Of a DNA stretch of 64,000 bases, positions 18,049-25,427 are shown piece by piece. The first letter of the stretch is position 1. Each line of letters begins with the position of its first letter. A model generated the notes under the pieces. It was not told the DNA's origin, ran no database searches, and worked only from the letters and a program-made list of their open reading frames with translations. The translations under genes and the position numbers were made by a program. The stretch comes from DRPN01 sp964383915 (lineage in GTDB: Bacteria; Bacteroidota; Bacteroidia; Bacteroidales; VadinHA17): NCBI GenBank assembly GCA_964383915.1, contig CAYLJE010000001.1, positions 7,393-71,392 of the forward strand. The letters are read 5' to 3'.

Positions 18049-20313
18049 ATGAAAACAATAATGCAGACAATAGGATTATTTACAATAATCTTTATTTCAT
18101 CTTGTGTGACGAACCATCAAACCACGGAAGACCTCACGGCTTATGTGGATCCGTTTATTGGCACCGGAGGTCATGGTCACACTTTCCCGGGGGCGGTGTT
18201 GCCTTTTGGCGGGGTACAGCTAAGTCCTGATAACGGACGCAGCGGATGGGACTGGTGTTCGGGTTACCATATTTCCGATACTATGATTGCCGGTTTCAGT
18301 CATTTACACCTGAGTGGTACCGGGATAGGCGACTTGTGTGATATCCTGGTTCTCCCGGCCACAGATACTTTTCCGGATGACACGACCGGCGGAGGAATAA
18401 ATTTTATGAAACCCCACTGGTCATCTTTTTCACATACAAATGAGCATGCCGAACCAGGGTATTATTCTGTTTTCCTGGAAAAGCCGGATGTATTAGCCGA
18501 GTTAACTGTGTCCGAGCGGACAGGTTTTCACCGGTACACATTCCATAAGTCCGGAAAAGGAAATGTTGTTTTCGATCTGGGTTTTCATATTAACTGGGAT
18601 CATCCTGTTAATACCATGATCCGGGTAGATTCTACCGGGTTGGTTACAGGATACAGGATGTCAGAAGGATGGGCTCACGATCAAAGGGTCTATTTTGCTG
18701 CCAGGTTTTCCCGGGCATTCAGCAACTTTATCCCGGTTGTCGGTGGAAAGAAAACAGAAGACAATAAAGTGCAGGGAACAAATGTGCAGGGAGTTTTTGT
18801 TTTTGATGATGCCGCCTCGTCACCGGTCTTATTAAAAGTAGGCATTTCCTCGGCAGATATCAGAGGCGCGATAAAAAATCTTGAAGAAATCCCCGGGTGG
18901 GATTTTGACCGTGTCAGGAAACTTGCACATGATGCCTGGTCCGGGGAACTGGCAAAGATTCGAATACAAACTCCGGATACAACTTGCAAGAAGATATTTT
19001 ATACAGCGCTGTACCATACTATGATGGCTCCTTCCCTTTACTCTGATGCGCAGGGGAATTATAAAGGGGTGGATGGGAAAATCCATCATAGTGGGAAATA
19101 TCCGCGTTATACAGTATACTCATTGTGGGATACTTACCGTGCCGAACATCCACTGTTGACATTGATACAGAAAGATCGCCTGAATGGGATACTGGGCTCA
19201 ATGATGAGTTTTTACCGGGAGTATGGTCTCTTGCCTGTATGGGCACTCATGGGAAATGAGACCAACACCATGGTAGGATACCATGCTATCCCTGTTTTGG
19301 CAGATGCTTATGCCAAAGGATTGTTGAAAGAAGATCCGGACACAGTGTTCCAAGCCATGAAAAAATCATCCATGACAGACATTGAAGGGTTACGTTACGT
19401 CCGTGAACGAGGCTATATCCCGGCCGATAAAGAGAAACATTCCGTTTCCAAAGGCCTGGAATATGCCATTGATGACTGGTGTATTGCAGATATGGCCAGA
19501 CGGTTAGGGAAAAAAGAAGATTATAAATATTATTTAAAGCGTGCTGGCTATTATAAGAACTATTTTGATCCACAAACGCATTTTATGCGGGGGAAAATGT
19601 CTGACGGCACCTGGCGGACACCTTTTAATCCTTTGTTCTCCAGTCATGCAAGTTTTGATTATACAGAAGGAAATGCCTGGCAATATACCTGGCTTGTTCC
19701 ACAGGATGTGCAGGGGTTGATCACCCTGATGGGAGGACGTGAAGCTTTTATACAAAAGCTGGATACGCTGTTTACACTTGATAAACCGGTAGAAGGGGAA
19801 AATGCTTCCCCTGATATATCAGGCCTGATAGGACAATATGCCCATGGAAATGAACCCAGCCATCATATTGCTTACATGTATGATTATGCCGGTGCTCCCT
19901 GGAAAACGCAACAACGGGTAAGGCAGATACTAACGACTCTTTATTTTGATGATCCCAATGGCCTGAGCGGAAATGAAGATTGTGGTCAGATGTCTGCCTG
20001 GTTTGTACTAAGCAGCCTGGGGTTTTATCAGGAAAATCCGGCAGATGGAAATTATGTCTTTGGAAGTCCCCTCTTTAACAAAGCAGAGATACAGGTGGGC
20101 CACGGACGTACATTTACTATTATTACCCGCAACAACAGCCCGGAAAATATGTATATCCGGCAGGTAACCCTCAACGGAAAAATCCTGAAAAGAACGTATG
20201 TTACTTATCGGGAAATTAACAACGGAGGTACTCTGATGTTTGAGATGTCATCCAAACCGGTAAAGACCTGGGGACACGATCCTTCCTGGGCTCCTCCGTC
20301 AATGACTCATTAG
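18049..20313 (+). CDS. GH92 alpha-mannosidase lipoprotein
   Basis: 754-residue inverting, calcium-dependent exo-alpha-mannosidase of family GH92. A lipoprotein signal ends at FISSC. The N-terminal domain opens with YVDPFIGTGGHGHTFPG and PFGGVQLSPD, as in all GH92 enzymes. The catalytic (alpha/alpha)6 barrel carries GNEPSHHIAYMYDYAG, with Glu602 as the likely acid, and NEDCGQMSAWFVLSS at 642-656 with Asp644. The family removes alpha-1,2-, 1,3-, 1,4- or 1,6-linked mannose from N-glycans or yeast mannan; linkage is not predictable here. It is the only intact GH92; a collapsed paralogue lies about 770 bp downstream. Confidence 0.96.
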   Translation: MKTIMQTIGLFTIIFISSCVTNHQTTEDLTAYVDPFIGTGGHGHTFPGAVLPFGGVQLSPDNGRSGWDWCSGYHISDTMIAGFSHLHLSGTGIGDLCDILVLPATDTFPDDTTGGGINFMKPHWSSFSHTNEHAEPGYYSVFLEKPDVLAELTVSERTGFHRYTFHKSGKGNVVFDLGFHINWDHPVNTMIRVDSTGLVTGYRMSEGWAHDQRVYFAARFSRAFSNFIPVVGGKKTEDNKVQGTNVQGVFVFDDAASSPVLLKVGISSADIRGAIKNLEEIPGWDFDRVRKLAHDAWSGELAKIRIQTPDTTCKKIFYTALYHTMMAPSLYSDAQGNYKGVDGKIHHSGKYPRYTVYSLWDTYRAEHPLLTLIQKDRLNGILGSMMSFYREYGLLPVWALMGNETNTMVGYHAIPVLADAYAKGLLKEDPDTVFQAMKKSSMTDIEGLRYVRERGYIPADKEKHSVSKGLEYAIDDWCIADMARRLGKKEDYKYYLKRAGYYKNYFDPQTHFMRGKMSDGTWRTPFNPLFSSHASFDYTEGNAWQYTWLVPQDVQGLITLMGGREAFIQKLDTLFTLDKPVEGENASPDISGLIGQYAHGNEPSHHIAYMYDYAGAPWKTQQRVRQILTTLYFDDPNGLSGNEDCGQMSAWFVLSSLGFYQENPADGNYVFGSPLFNKAEIQVGHGRTFTIITRNNSPENMYIRQVTLNGKILKRTYVTYREINNGGTLMFEMSSKPVKTWGHDPSWAPPSMTH

Positions 20314-20550
20314 TTTTTCATTCATTTTATAGGTTTGTTTGTGGTTTTATAGTTGTGTTTCATTATTGAAATTAGTTTGAATTGATAGTGTTTATCTAAA
20401 ATATTTAATAATTTTTGTGAGATTATAATTATTTTATTTATTTTTAGGAACTTAAACTCGTATGAAGATTCTGTTTGATTTGATAGTTCGCGTTCTAAAC
20501 CAATGTATTGTTTAATTATTTACTAGTTTATTTAATAATCTTTTTATCAA
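20314..20550. other. AT-rich intergenic region before the basic coiled-coil gene
   Basis: 237 bp, markedly AT-rich with long T and A tracts, between GH92 and the 179-aa gene. No recognisable promoter pair, repeat or RNA; I see nothing definite in it. Confidence 0.4.
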
Positions 20551-21090
20551 ATGAATAATTTATCTTTATCATTATCCAAAGAAGAAAAAGCCGAAATGAT
20601 CCAGTTTTATGAGGAAGAACTTGATAAGACAGTAAGGCGGTTGGAACATATTAAGTCTGTTTTGGAAAAACTGGAACCCGGTTCTGTAAGTATTGATGTG
20701 CATGTGGAGGCCGAGATTAAGTCTGTTGGTAAAACGAAGACTTATACTGAGAAAAAAGAACTTTCTGCCCAAAAGAAATCAAAACGTAAAAGAAAACCGG
20801 GACCTAAAGCTATCTGGGGAAATTATATATTGAAACGTCTCCGCCAGTTGGATCGTCCGGTTACTTATTCCGAGTTGATCCAGGATGCTCTTTTGTTTTT
20901 TAAACTTCCGCCTACCAGGAAAGATACTGTCCGTCAGGCAATTATGAACAGTGCTTTCCGACTGAGAAATAAACAGGACAAGGTCAATACCTTTAGAAAA
21001 AAAGGTACTAAAGAGAAGTACATTGGTTTAAAAAAATGGTTTGACGCTGAGGGAAAATTACTTTCCGAATACCTGAAAAAGATTGCATAA
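20551..21090 (+). CDS. Basic coiled-coil protein with winged-helix-like C-terminus, unknown function
   Basis: 179 residues, not assigned to a named family. Residues 8-50 are a charged helix likely to form a coiled coil (KEEKAEMIQFYEEELDKTV). Residues 73-95 are a very basic linker (KKSKRKRKPGPK), resembling an AT-hook-like DNA-binding patch. Residues 95-175 (LKRLRQLDRPVTYSELIQDA onward) look like a small winged-helix fold. A nucleic-acid-binding role is plausible but inferred. The stop codon region overlaps the first codons of the GH92 pseudogene. It interrupts two GH92 copies and is preceded by a very AT-rich leader. Confidence 0.65.
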   Translation: MNNLSLSLSKEEKAEMIQFYEEELDKTVRRLEHIKSVLEKLEPGSVSIDVHVEAEIKSVGKTKTYTEKKELSAQKKSKRKRKPGPKAIWGNYILKRLRQLDRPVTYSELIQDALLFFKLPPTRKDTVRQAIMNSAFRLRNKQDKVNTFRKKGTKEKYIGLKKWFDAEGKLLSEYLKKIA

Positions 21091-21722
21091 GTTTTTCTTG
21101 ATTGTTTTATTGCTGTCCGGATGTCGTCAGGATGTATTTCAGCCCGAAAACAACTCGGTTTGGGTGGATTCTTTCATCGGTACAGCACGCTTTGGAAATA
21201 CCTTTCCCGGAACTACCGTACCTTTTGGCTTTATTCAGCTTTCCCCGAATACTCCCCATATTGGAATACACAGATACCGCTTTCCTGCAACGAAAGAACA
21301 ATATGCTGATTGACTTGAGCCATGGGGCTAAAACAGTGAATGCTTATTTACGCATCGTGAATCAAACTGAAATAGAAGGATATCGTTTTTCTTCCGGATG
21401 GGCCAAAAACGAAAAGATATTTTTTGTGGCTCGTTTTTCAAAGCCTTTTGAATATGCTATTCTATCCAAAAACAAACACTGCAGGAACGGACGGGACCAT
21501 GTCCGGGGAGCGGGGAATATGCCATCGTTGTTCCTATTGTTAAAAAAGCAACCATTGATTCGGGTGAAAGGAAAAACGGACGAGGGAAATTTTGTGCATG
21601 CGGTTCTTTTTAACGGCAAACCGCTGGAAAAACCTTTTGTCAGACATCATCAGTTAATGCAGGGAGGACATTTGATTTTTATAATGGGGAAAAAACCCAA
21701 TCCGCTGTGGATAAAACGATGA
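21083..21722 (+). pseudogene. Collapsed GH92 alpha-mannosidase pseudogene
   Basis: Three pieces of a GH92 gene remain in about 640 bp instead of about 2260. Piece 1 begins at a TTG (21083) with a lipobox-like LLLSGC, then VDSFIGTARFGNTFPG and PFGFIQLSPN. An internal deletion of roughly 100 codons joins this to HRYRFPATKEQ. A frameshift near 21296-21302 moves to the frame ending at 21722. There NMLIDLSHGAKTVN and EGYRFSSGWAKNEKIFFVAR match the intact GH92 segments VVFDLGFHINW and GYRMSEGWAHDQRVYFAAR. A second, larger deletion (about 450 codons) then leads to the C-terminal LFNGKPLEKPFVRHHQL and QGGHLIF. All catalytic residues are gone. It overlaps the end of the preceding gene by 8 bp. Confidence 0.88.
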
Positions 21723-21731
21723 TTAATTTCT

Positions 21732-21739
21732 TATTTTTG
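21732..21739 (+). promoter_or_regulatory. Candidate -7 element for the LytTR regulator
   Basis: TATTTTTG matches TAnnTTTG, 43 bp before the LytTR start and just after the GH92 pseudogene. No clear -33 TTTG. Confidence 0.35.
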
Positions 21740-21782
21740 CAGAGAAAGAAATAGTCTGTTAATGCACTGGAAAAAATGAGGT

Positions 21783-22637
21783 ATGTCTGAATTCTTTAAT
21801 TTTTTAAAAAAATCCTATCCCTTTACTGACGATCTGAAACAGAATACAAAATTGATTTTTGTGATCAGTTTGGTGATTTTTATGGTTTTATATTTTTTCC
21901 AGCCATTTGATCTTAAATCAATATCCACAGAAGATAAATATTTCCTGATAGGAGGATTGATCGTTGTGGTTTTTCTTGCTCTAAGTGTAAATCTTTTACT
22001 GATGCCTGCTTTTTTATCACAAACCAGTTTATTTAAAAACTGGAATGTTTTAAAAGAGATTCTTTGGAACATATGGATAATGTTTACCATAGTTATTGGA
22101 TATTATATTTATTTCCGGCTGACCGGTTCTTTTTATTTTAGTTTTTTTGTTTTGATAAAAGTATTGATAATTAGCGCTATTCCGGTTAGTATATCAATTC
22201 CATACAACCGAAACCGGTTACTCAGAAAACACTTGCATTCTGCCCTGGAGCTTAGCAGATACCTTGAGAATAAATCAAATCCCAAACCCAAAATAGTCCA
22301 TCTTAAATCAGATTATGAAAAAGATGATCTTTCCATAGATGTAGAAACACTGTTATTTATTCGTTCAGCAAATAACTATATAGAAGTTTTCTGGGAAGAG
22401 GAAAATGGAACAAAATCCAGGATGGTAAGATGCACTTTACTACATGCTGAAAAAACATTCGGCAATTTTCCTTATATTTTTAAATGTCATCGCACTTATA
22501 TTGTAAACATCAATCAGGTAAGCAGGGTGGAAGGTAGTTCACAGGGTTATATCCTTTATGTCGGATCCGACCATAATAAAGTAATGGTATCCAGGACCTA
22601 CATTCCCAGATTCAAAGAATTATTTTATAAGATATAA
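21783..22637 (+). CDS. Membrane-anchored LytTR family DNA-binding regulator
   Basis: 284 residues. The N-terminal half has four transmembrane segments (about 24-41, 56-75, 92-111, 118-138). A LytTR DNA-binding domain occupies about 183-284, recognised by LLFIRSANNYIEVFWEE, MVRCTLLHAEKTF and FKCHRTYIVNINQV. There is no receiver domain, so signal input must come through the membrane part or a partner; no histidine kinase gene is adjacent. The 306 bp that follow hold four 20-bp-phased direct repeats, the spacing expected for tandem LytTR sites, making the downstream nitronate monooxygenase gene a candidate target. Start chosen at the ATG after TGAGGT. Confidence 0.9.
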   Translation: MSEFFNFLKKSYPFTDDLKQNTKLIFVISLVIFMVLYFFQPFDLKSISTEDKYFLIGGLIVVVFLALSVNLLLMPAFLSQTSLFKNWNVLKEILWNIWIMFTIVIGYYIYFRLTGSFYFSFFVLIKVLIISAIPVSISIPYNRNRLLRKHLHSALELSRYLENKSNPKPKIVHLKSDYEKDDLSIDVETLLFIRSANNYIEVFWEEENGTKSRMVRCTLLHAEKTFGNFPYIFKCHRTYIVNINQVSRVEGSSQGYILYVGSDHNKVMVSRTYIPRFKELFYKI

Positions 22638-22943
22638 CCTTATTTTGCCTTGAACGACGGGAGAGATGATTTTCTGAAGGTGAAGCCATCCTTTTTCTCT
22701 GCAAAATAAAGCAGGGAGGGACCGGTTTCTCCGGTTCCGATAGCTGATTTTAAGAAAAAAATGTTTCCCCTTCCCTGTCATTTTATTCCTTCAACATGAA
22801 ACAGACTTGTTATTCATCCCTTTTTTTATGCATTTCATCCCTGTAAATGTCATTTATCCCTTCTTTACGACATTTAGACCTTTAGTTTTTTTTTCCTTCC
22901 ACAAAGACATATTTTTGTTTGCATTAATAATAATAATTTTAAC
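22638..22943. promoter_or_regulatory. Regulatory region with four 20-bp-phased repeats and a promoter
   Basis: The boxes TATTCATCCC (22811), CATTTCATCC (22831), CATTTATCCC (22851) and CATTTAGACC (22871) start exactly 20 bp apart. A -7-like TATTTTTG lies at 22910-22917, about 30 bp after the last box and 27 bp before the nitronate monooxygenase start. This layout suits an activator binding one face of the helix. The LytTR regulator next door is the obvious candidate. On the minus strand, 22640-22777 is a 46-codon open frame without a start codon, perhaps a gene remnant. Confidence 0.6.
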
Positions 22944-24107
22944 ATGAAAACATTACGTATTGGTAATCTGGAAGCAAGACTTCCTGTTATACAAGGAGGA
23001 ATGGGTGTAGCTGTTTCATTGTCCGGGTTGGCATCAGCCGTAGCAGAAGAAGGAGGGATTGGAATCATTTCATCGGCGTCTATAGGTATGTTGATGCCTG
23101 ACTTTTCAAAAGACCTAAAGGAAGCAAATATGAAAGCTCTTCGTCAGGAGATACGGAAAGCCCGCACGATGACTGACGGTATTATTGGCGTGAATATTAT
23201 GATGGCTCTCACTGACTATGAGAATCATATGGTGGTAGCTATCGAAGAAGGAGTTGACCTGATTATTTCAGGGGCTGGTTTACCTTTGAGAATGCCGGAC
23301 ATTCTCCTGAAAGACAAACATGGTGAAAATAAAACCAAGTTTCTTCCTATTGTTTCTTCAGCCAGAGCAGCACGGCTTATATTTAAATATTGGTCTGATC
23401 ATTACGGAGTGATTCCTGACGCCGTGGTCGTTGAGGGTCCTTTAGCGGGGGGGCACCTGGGTTTCAAAAAGGCACAGATTGATAATCAGGATTATTCTTT
23501 GGAAGAAACTGTCCCGCAGGTAGTTGATGTCGTGAAAGATTTCGGGATACAGTATGACAGGAATATCCCGGTGATTGCTGCCGGGGGTGTGTACAGTGGG
23601 GATGATATGTATCATATGATGCAATTGGGAGCCAGTGCGGTACAAATTGCCACACGTTTGGTGCCTACTTATGAATGTGATGCCTCTGAAGAATTTAAGG
23701 AAGCTTATGTTAACAGCAAAAAAGAAGACCTGATGATTATTGACAGCCCGGTGGGATTACCGGGAAGAGCCATTAGAAACCAGTTTCTTGAGGATGTTTC
23801 CAACGGGAAAAAACACCCTATCTCCTGTCCCTGGCAATGTCTGAGAGGTTGTGATTATAAAACAGCGCCTTATTGCATCTCGCTGGCATTGATAAATGCT
23901 GCAAAAGGCAATCTGAAAAACGGATTTGTCTTTGCCGGTAGCAATGCATACAGAACCACCAAAATACAATCCGTAAAAGAAGTCCTTGATCAACTGACAA
24001 AGGAATATTACTCAGCACAAATGCGTGGAGAAAAGAATGAAATTAAAAATTATCCGGGCGTTATCCTGCAAAAGAATAATTATATCCAGCCACAAAAAGC
24101 TGTCTGA
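22944..24107 (+). CDS. Nitronate monooxygenase / FabK-like FMN-dependent enzyme
   Basis: 387-residue TIM-barrel flavoprotein of the NPD/FabK-like family. PVIQGGMGVAVSLSGLASAV at the N-terminus and VVEGPLAGGHLG are FMN and substrate-binding signatures; IPVIAAGGVYSGDDM and GASAVQIATRLVPT form the phosphate-binding end. The C-terminal extension with CPWQCLRGCDYKTAPYC is typical of the anaerobe subgroup, for which nitronate oxidation is assigned by homology only; a reductase role is possible. It lies directly downstream of the phased LytTR-type repeats and ends at a strong bidirectional terminator. Confidence 0.88.
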   Translation: MKTLRIGNLEARLPVIQGGMGVAVSLSGLASAVAEEGGIGIISSASIGMLMPDFSKDLKEANMKALRQEIRKARTMTDGIIGVNIMMALTDYENHMVVAIEEGVDLIISGAGLPLRMPDILLKDKHGENKTKFLPIVSSARAARLIFKYWSDHYGVIPDAVVVEGPLAGGHLGFKKAQIDNQDYSLEETVPQVVDVVKDFGIQYDRNIPVIAAGGVYSGDDMYHMMQLGASAVQIATRLVPTYECDASEEFKEAYVNSKKEDLMIIDSPVGLPGRAIRNQFLEDVSNGKKHPISCPWQCLRGCDYKTAPYCISLALINAAKGNLKNGFVFAGSNAYRTTKIQSVKEVLDQLTKEYYSAQMRGEKNEIKNYPGVILQKNNYIQPQKAV

Positions 24108-24145
24108 CCAGGACGCTGATGACTGTAAATTGTTGTAAAGAAATT

Positions 24146-24172
24146 AAAAAAGGCCCAAATTGGGCCTTTTTT
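24146..24172. terminator. Bidirectional intrinsic terminator
   Basis: Perfect hairpin GGCCCAAATTGGGCC (24152-24166; 7-bp arms around one base), preceded by six A and followed by six T. It can terminate both the nitronate monooxygenase gene (+) and the ferredoxin gene (-), which converge here. Confidence 0.92.
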
Positions 24173-24184
24173 ATGGGGCAACGA

Positions 24185-24430
24185 TTATTCGCCGTGAATC
24201 TTTTTTTTCTTAGCCAGCAATGCTTCTTTTGTTTCCTGATGATCCGGGTTTGAAATAATGCAATCTACCGGACAAACAGACTGGCATTGGGGTTCATCAT
24301 AAAACCCAACACATTCTGTACAAAGATTCGGATCGATAACATAAGGTTCCCCTTCACTAATTGCTTCATTTGGACATTCTGTTATACATGCGCCACACGC
24401 AATGCATTCATCTGTGATCATTAATGCCAT
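24185..24430 (-). CDS. 2[4Fe-4S] ferredoxin
   Basis: 81-residue low-potential electron carrier with two [4Fe-4S] clusters. The first motif is C9-x2-C12-x2-C15-x3-C19-P. The second is C37-x2-C40-x8-C49-x3-C53-P, where the eight-residue insertion (VGFYDEPQ) and a C-terminal extension mark the Allochromatium-type (YfhL-like) subgroup with unequal, very negative potentials. Cys57 is an additional cysteine. It would serve electron transfer in fermentation (for example with ferredoxin-dependent oxidoreductases elsewhere). Monocistronic, with its own promoter-like TAACTTTG upstream. Confidence 0.96.
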   Translation of the reverse strand: MALMITDECIACGACITECPNEAISEGEPYVIDPNLCTECVGFYDEPQCQSVCPVDCIISNPDHQETKEALLAKKKKIHGE

Positions 24431-24462
24431 GGTTGTAATATTTAATAGTTAAACTTCATATG

Positions 24463-24470
24463 CAAAGTTA
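24463..24470 (-). promoter_or_regulatory. Candidate -7 element for the ferredoxin gene
   Basis: Minus-strand TAACTTTG matches TAnnTTTG, 33 bp before the ferredoxin ATG. The -33 box is not clear. Confidence 0.4.
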
Positions 24471-24557
24471 TAATTAATTTTTTCAATTTTTGACTTTTGC
24501 CTGTTTAAATTAAGGGATCTTTTAATAATTCTTTAGCATAGGTGTTTCATCCGTTAG

Positions 24558-25265
24558 TCAAATGATAGCACTGAAATCAATTTCTTCTTCTTTCCTGACT
24601 TCGGTAAGAAGCATATTTTCGCATTTCAATGTACGTGAATGATATTTTTTCAGAAGTGTATAATTATGGGTTGCAAACAGAACAGTGCATTTTGTACGAC
24701 TGATATTCATAAGAAGATTCAGAATACCGTCTGAAGTTTCCGGATCCAGATTCCCAGTAGGCTCATCAGCCAGGATGATATTCGGATGATTCAGCAAGGC
24801 ACGTGCAATCACAATCCTTTGTTGTTCTCCTCCGGATAATTGATGCGGCATTTTATAGCCTTTATATTCCATATTTACCATCCGTAACACTTCCTGTATC
24901 CGTTCTTCAATTTTCTTCCTGTCTTTCCAGCCGGTGGCTTTCAGAACAAATGCCAGGTTATTATTTACCGTCCGGTCTGTCAGTAACTGAAAATCCTGAA
25001 ATACAATGCCTAAATTTCTACGGAGGGCCGGGGTTTCCTTTTTTTTTAAAGATTTTAAATAGAAATCATCAACGTTGGCAAAACCTTCTTTTAATGGAAC
25101 CTGCGCATTGATTGTTTTGATGAGGGTTGTTTTTCCGCTGCCCACTTTACCGATCAGATAAACAAACTCTCCGGGAAAAATGCTGAATGTCACATCTTTT
25201 AAGACCAAATGGTCTTTTTGGTAAAGGTTACAATGACGTAAATCTATGAGTGGTTTTTCTTCCAT
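24558..25265 (-). CDS. ftsE: FtsE-type cell-division ABC ATPase
   Basis: 235-residue ABC ATP-binding protein that, with the membrane partner FtsX, couples ATP hydrolysis to activation of peptidoglycan hydrolases at the division site. Walker A GKVGSGKTT is at 39-47, the Q-loop in VFQDFQLL, the signature LSGGEQQR near 143-150, Walker B IILADEPTGNLDP, and the switch His in FATHNY. The overall pattern, including LLTDRTVNNNLAFVL, is FtsE-like rather than LolD-like. No ftsX lies next to it, so the partner must be elsewhere; a general ABC export role is the alternative. Confidence 0.85.
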   Translation of the reverse strand: MEEKPLIDLRHCNLYQKDHLVLKDVTFSIFPGEFVYLIGKVGSGKTTLIKTINAQVPLKEGFANVDDFYLKSLKKKETPALRRNLGIVFQDFQLLTDRTVNNNLAFVLKATGWKDRKKIEERIQEVLRMVNMEYKGYKMPHQLSGGEQQRIVIARALLNHPNIILADEPTGNLDPETSDGILNLLMNISRTKCTVLFATHNYTLLKKYHSRTLKCENMLLTEVRKEEEIDFSAII

Positions 25266-25293
25266 GTTCTGTTAAATAACTTTCTGTTTGCTT

Positions 25294-25301
25294 CAAAAAT
25301 A
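25294..25301 (-). promoter_or_regulatory. Candidate -7 element for ftsE
   Basis: Minus-strand TATTTTTG matches TAnnTTTG, 29 bp before the ftsE ATG. The 25266-25427 gap is shared with the divergent TPR gene. Confidence 0.35.
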
Positions 25302-25427
25302 CAAATTTGTTTTACAATGTCATTGGTTCACCGGGGAAATTAACAAAATACTGTTGATTAAAAGCTATACTAATACGCATTTTTAACCGTTAGAATAATT
25401 AAATTTAGCCGCTGAAAAAAATAAACT

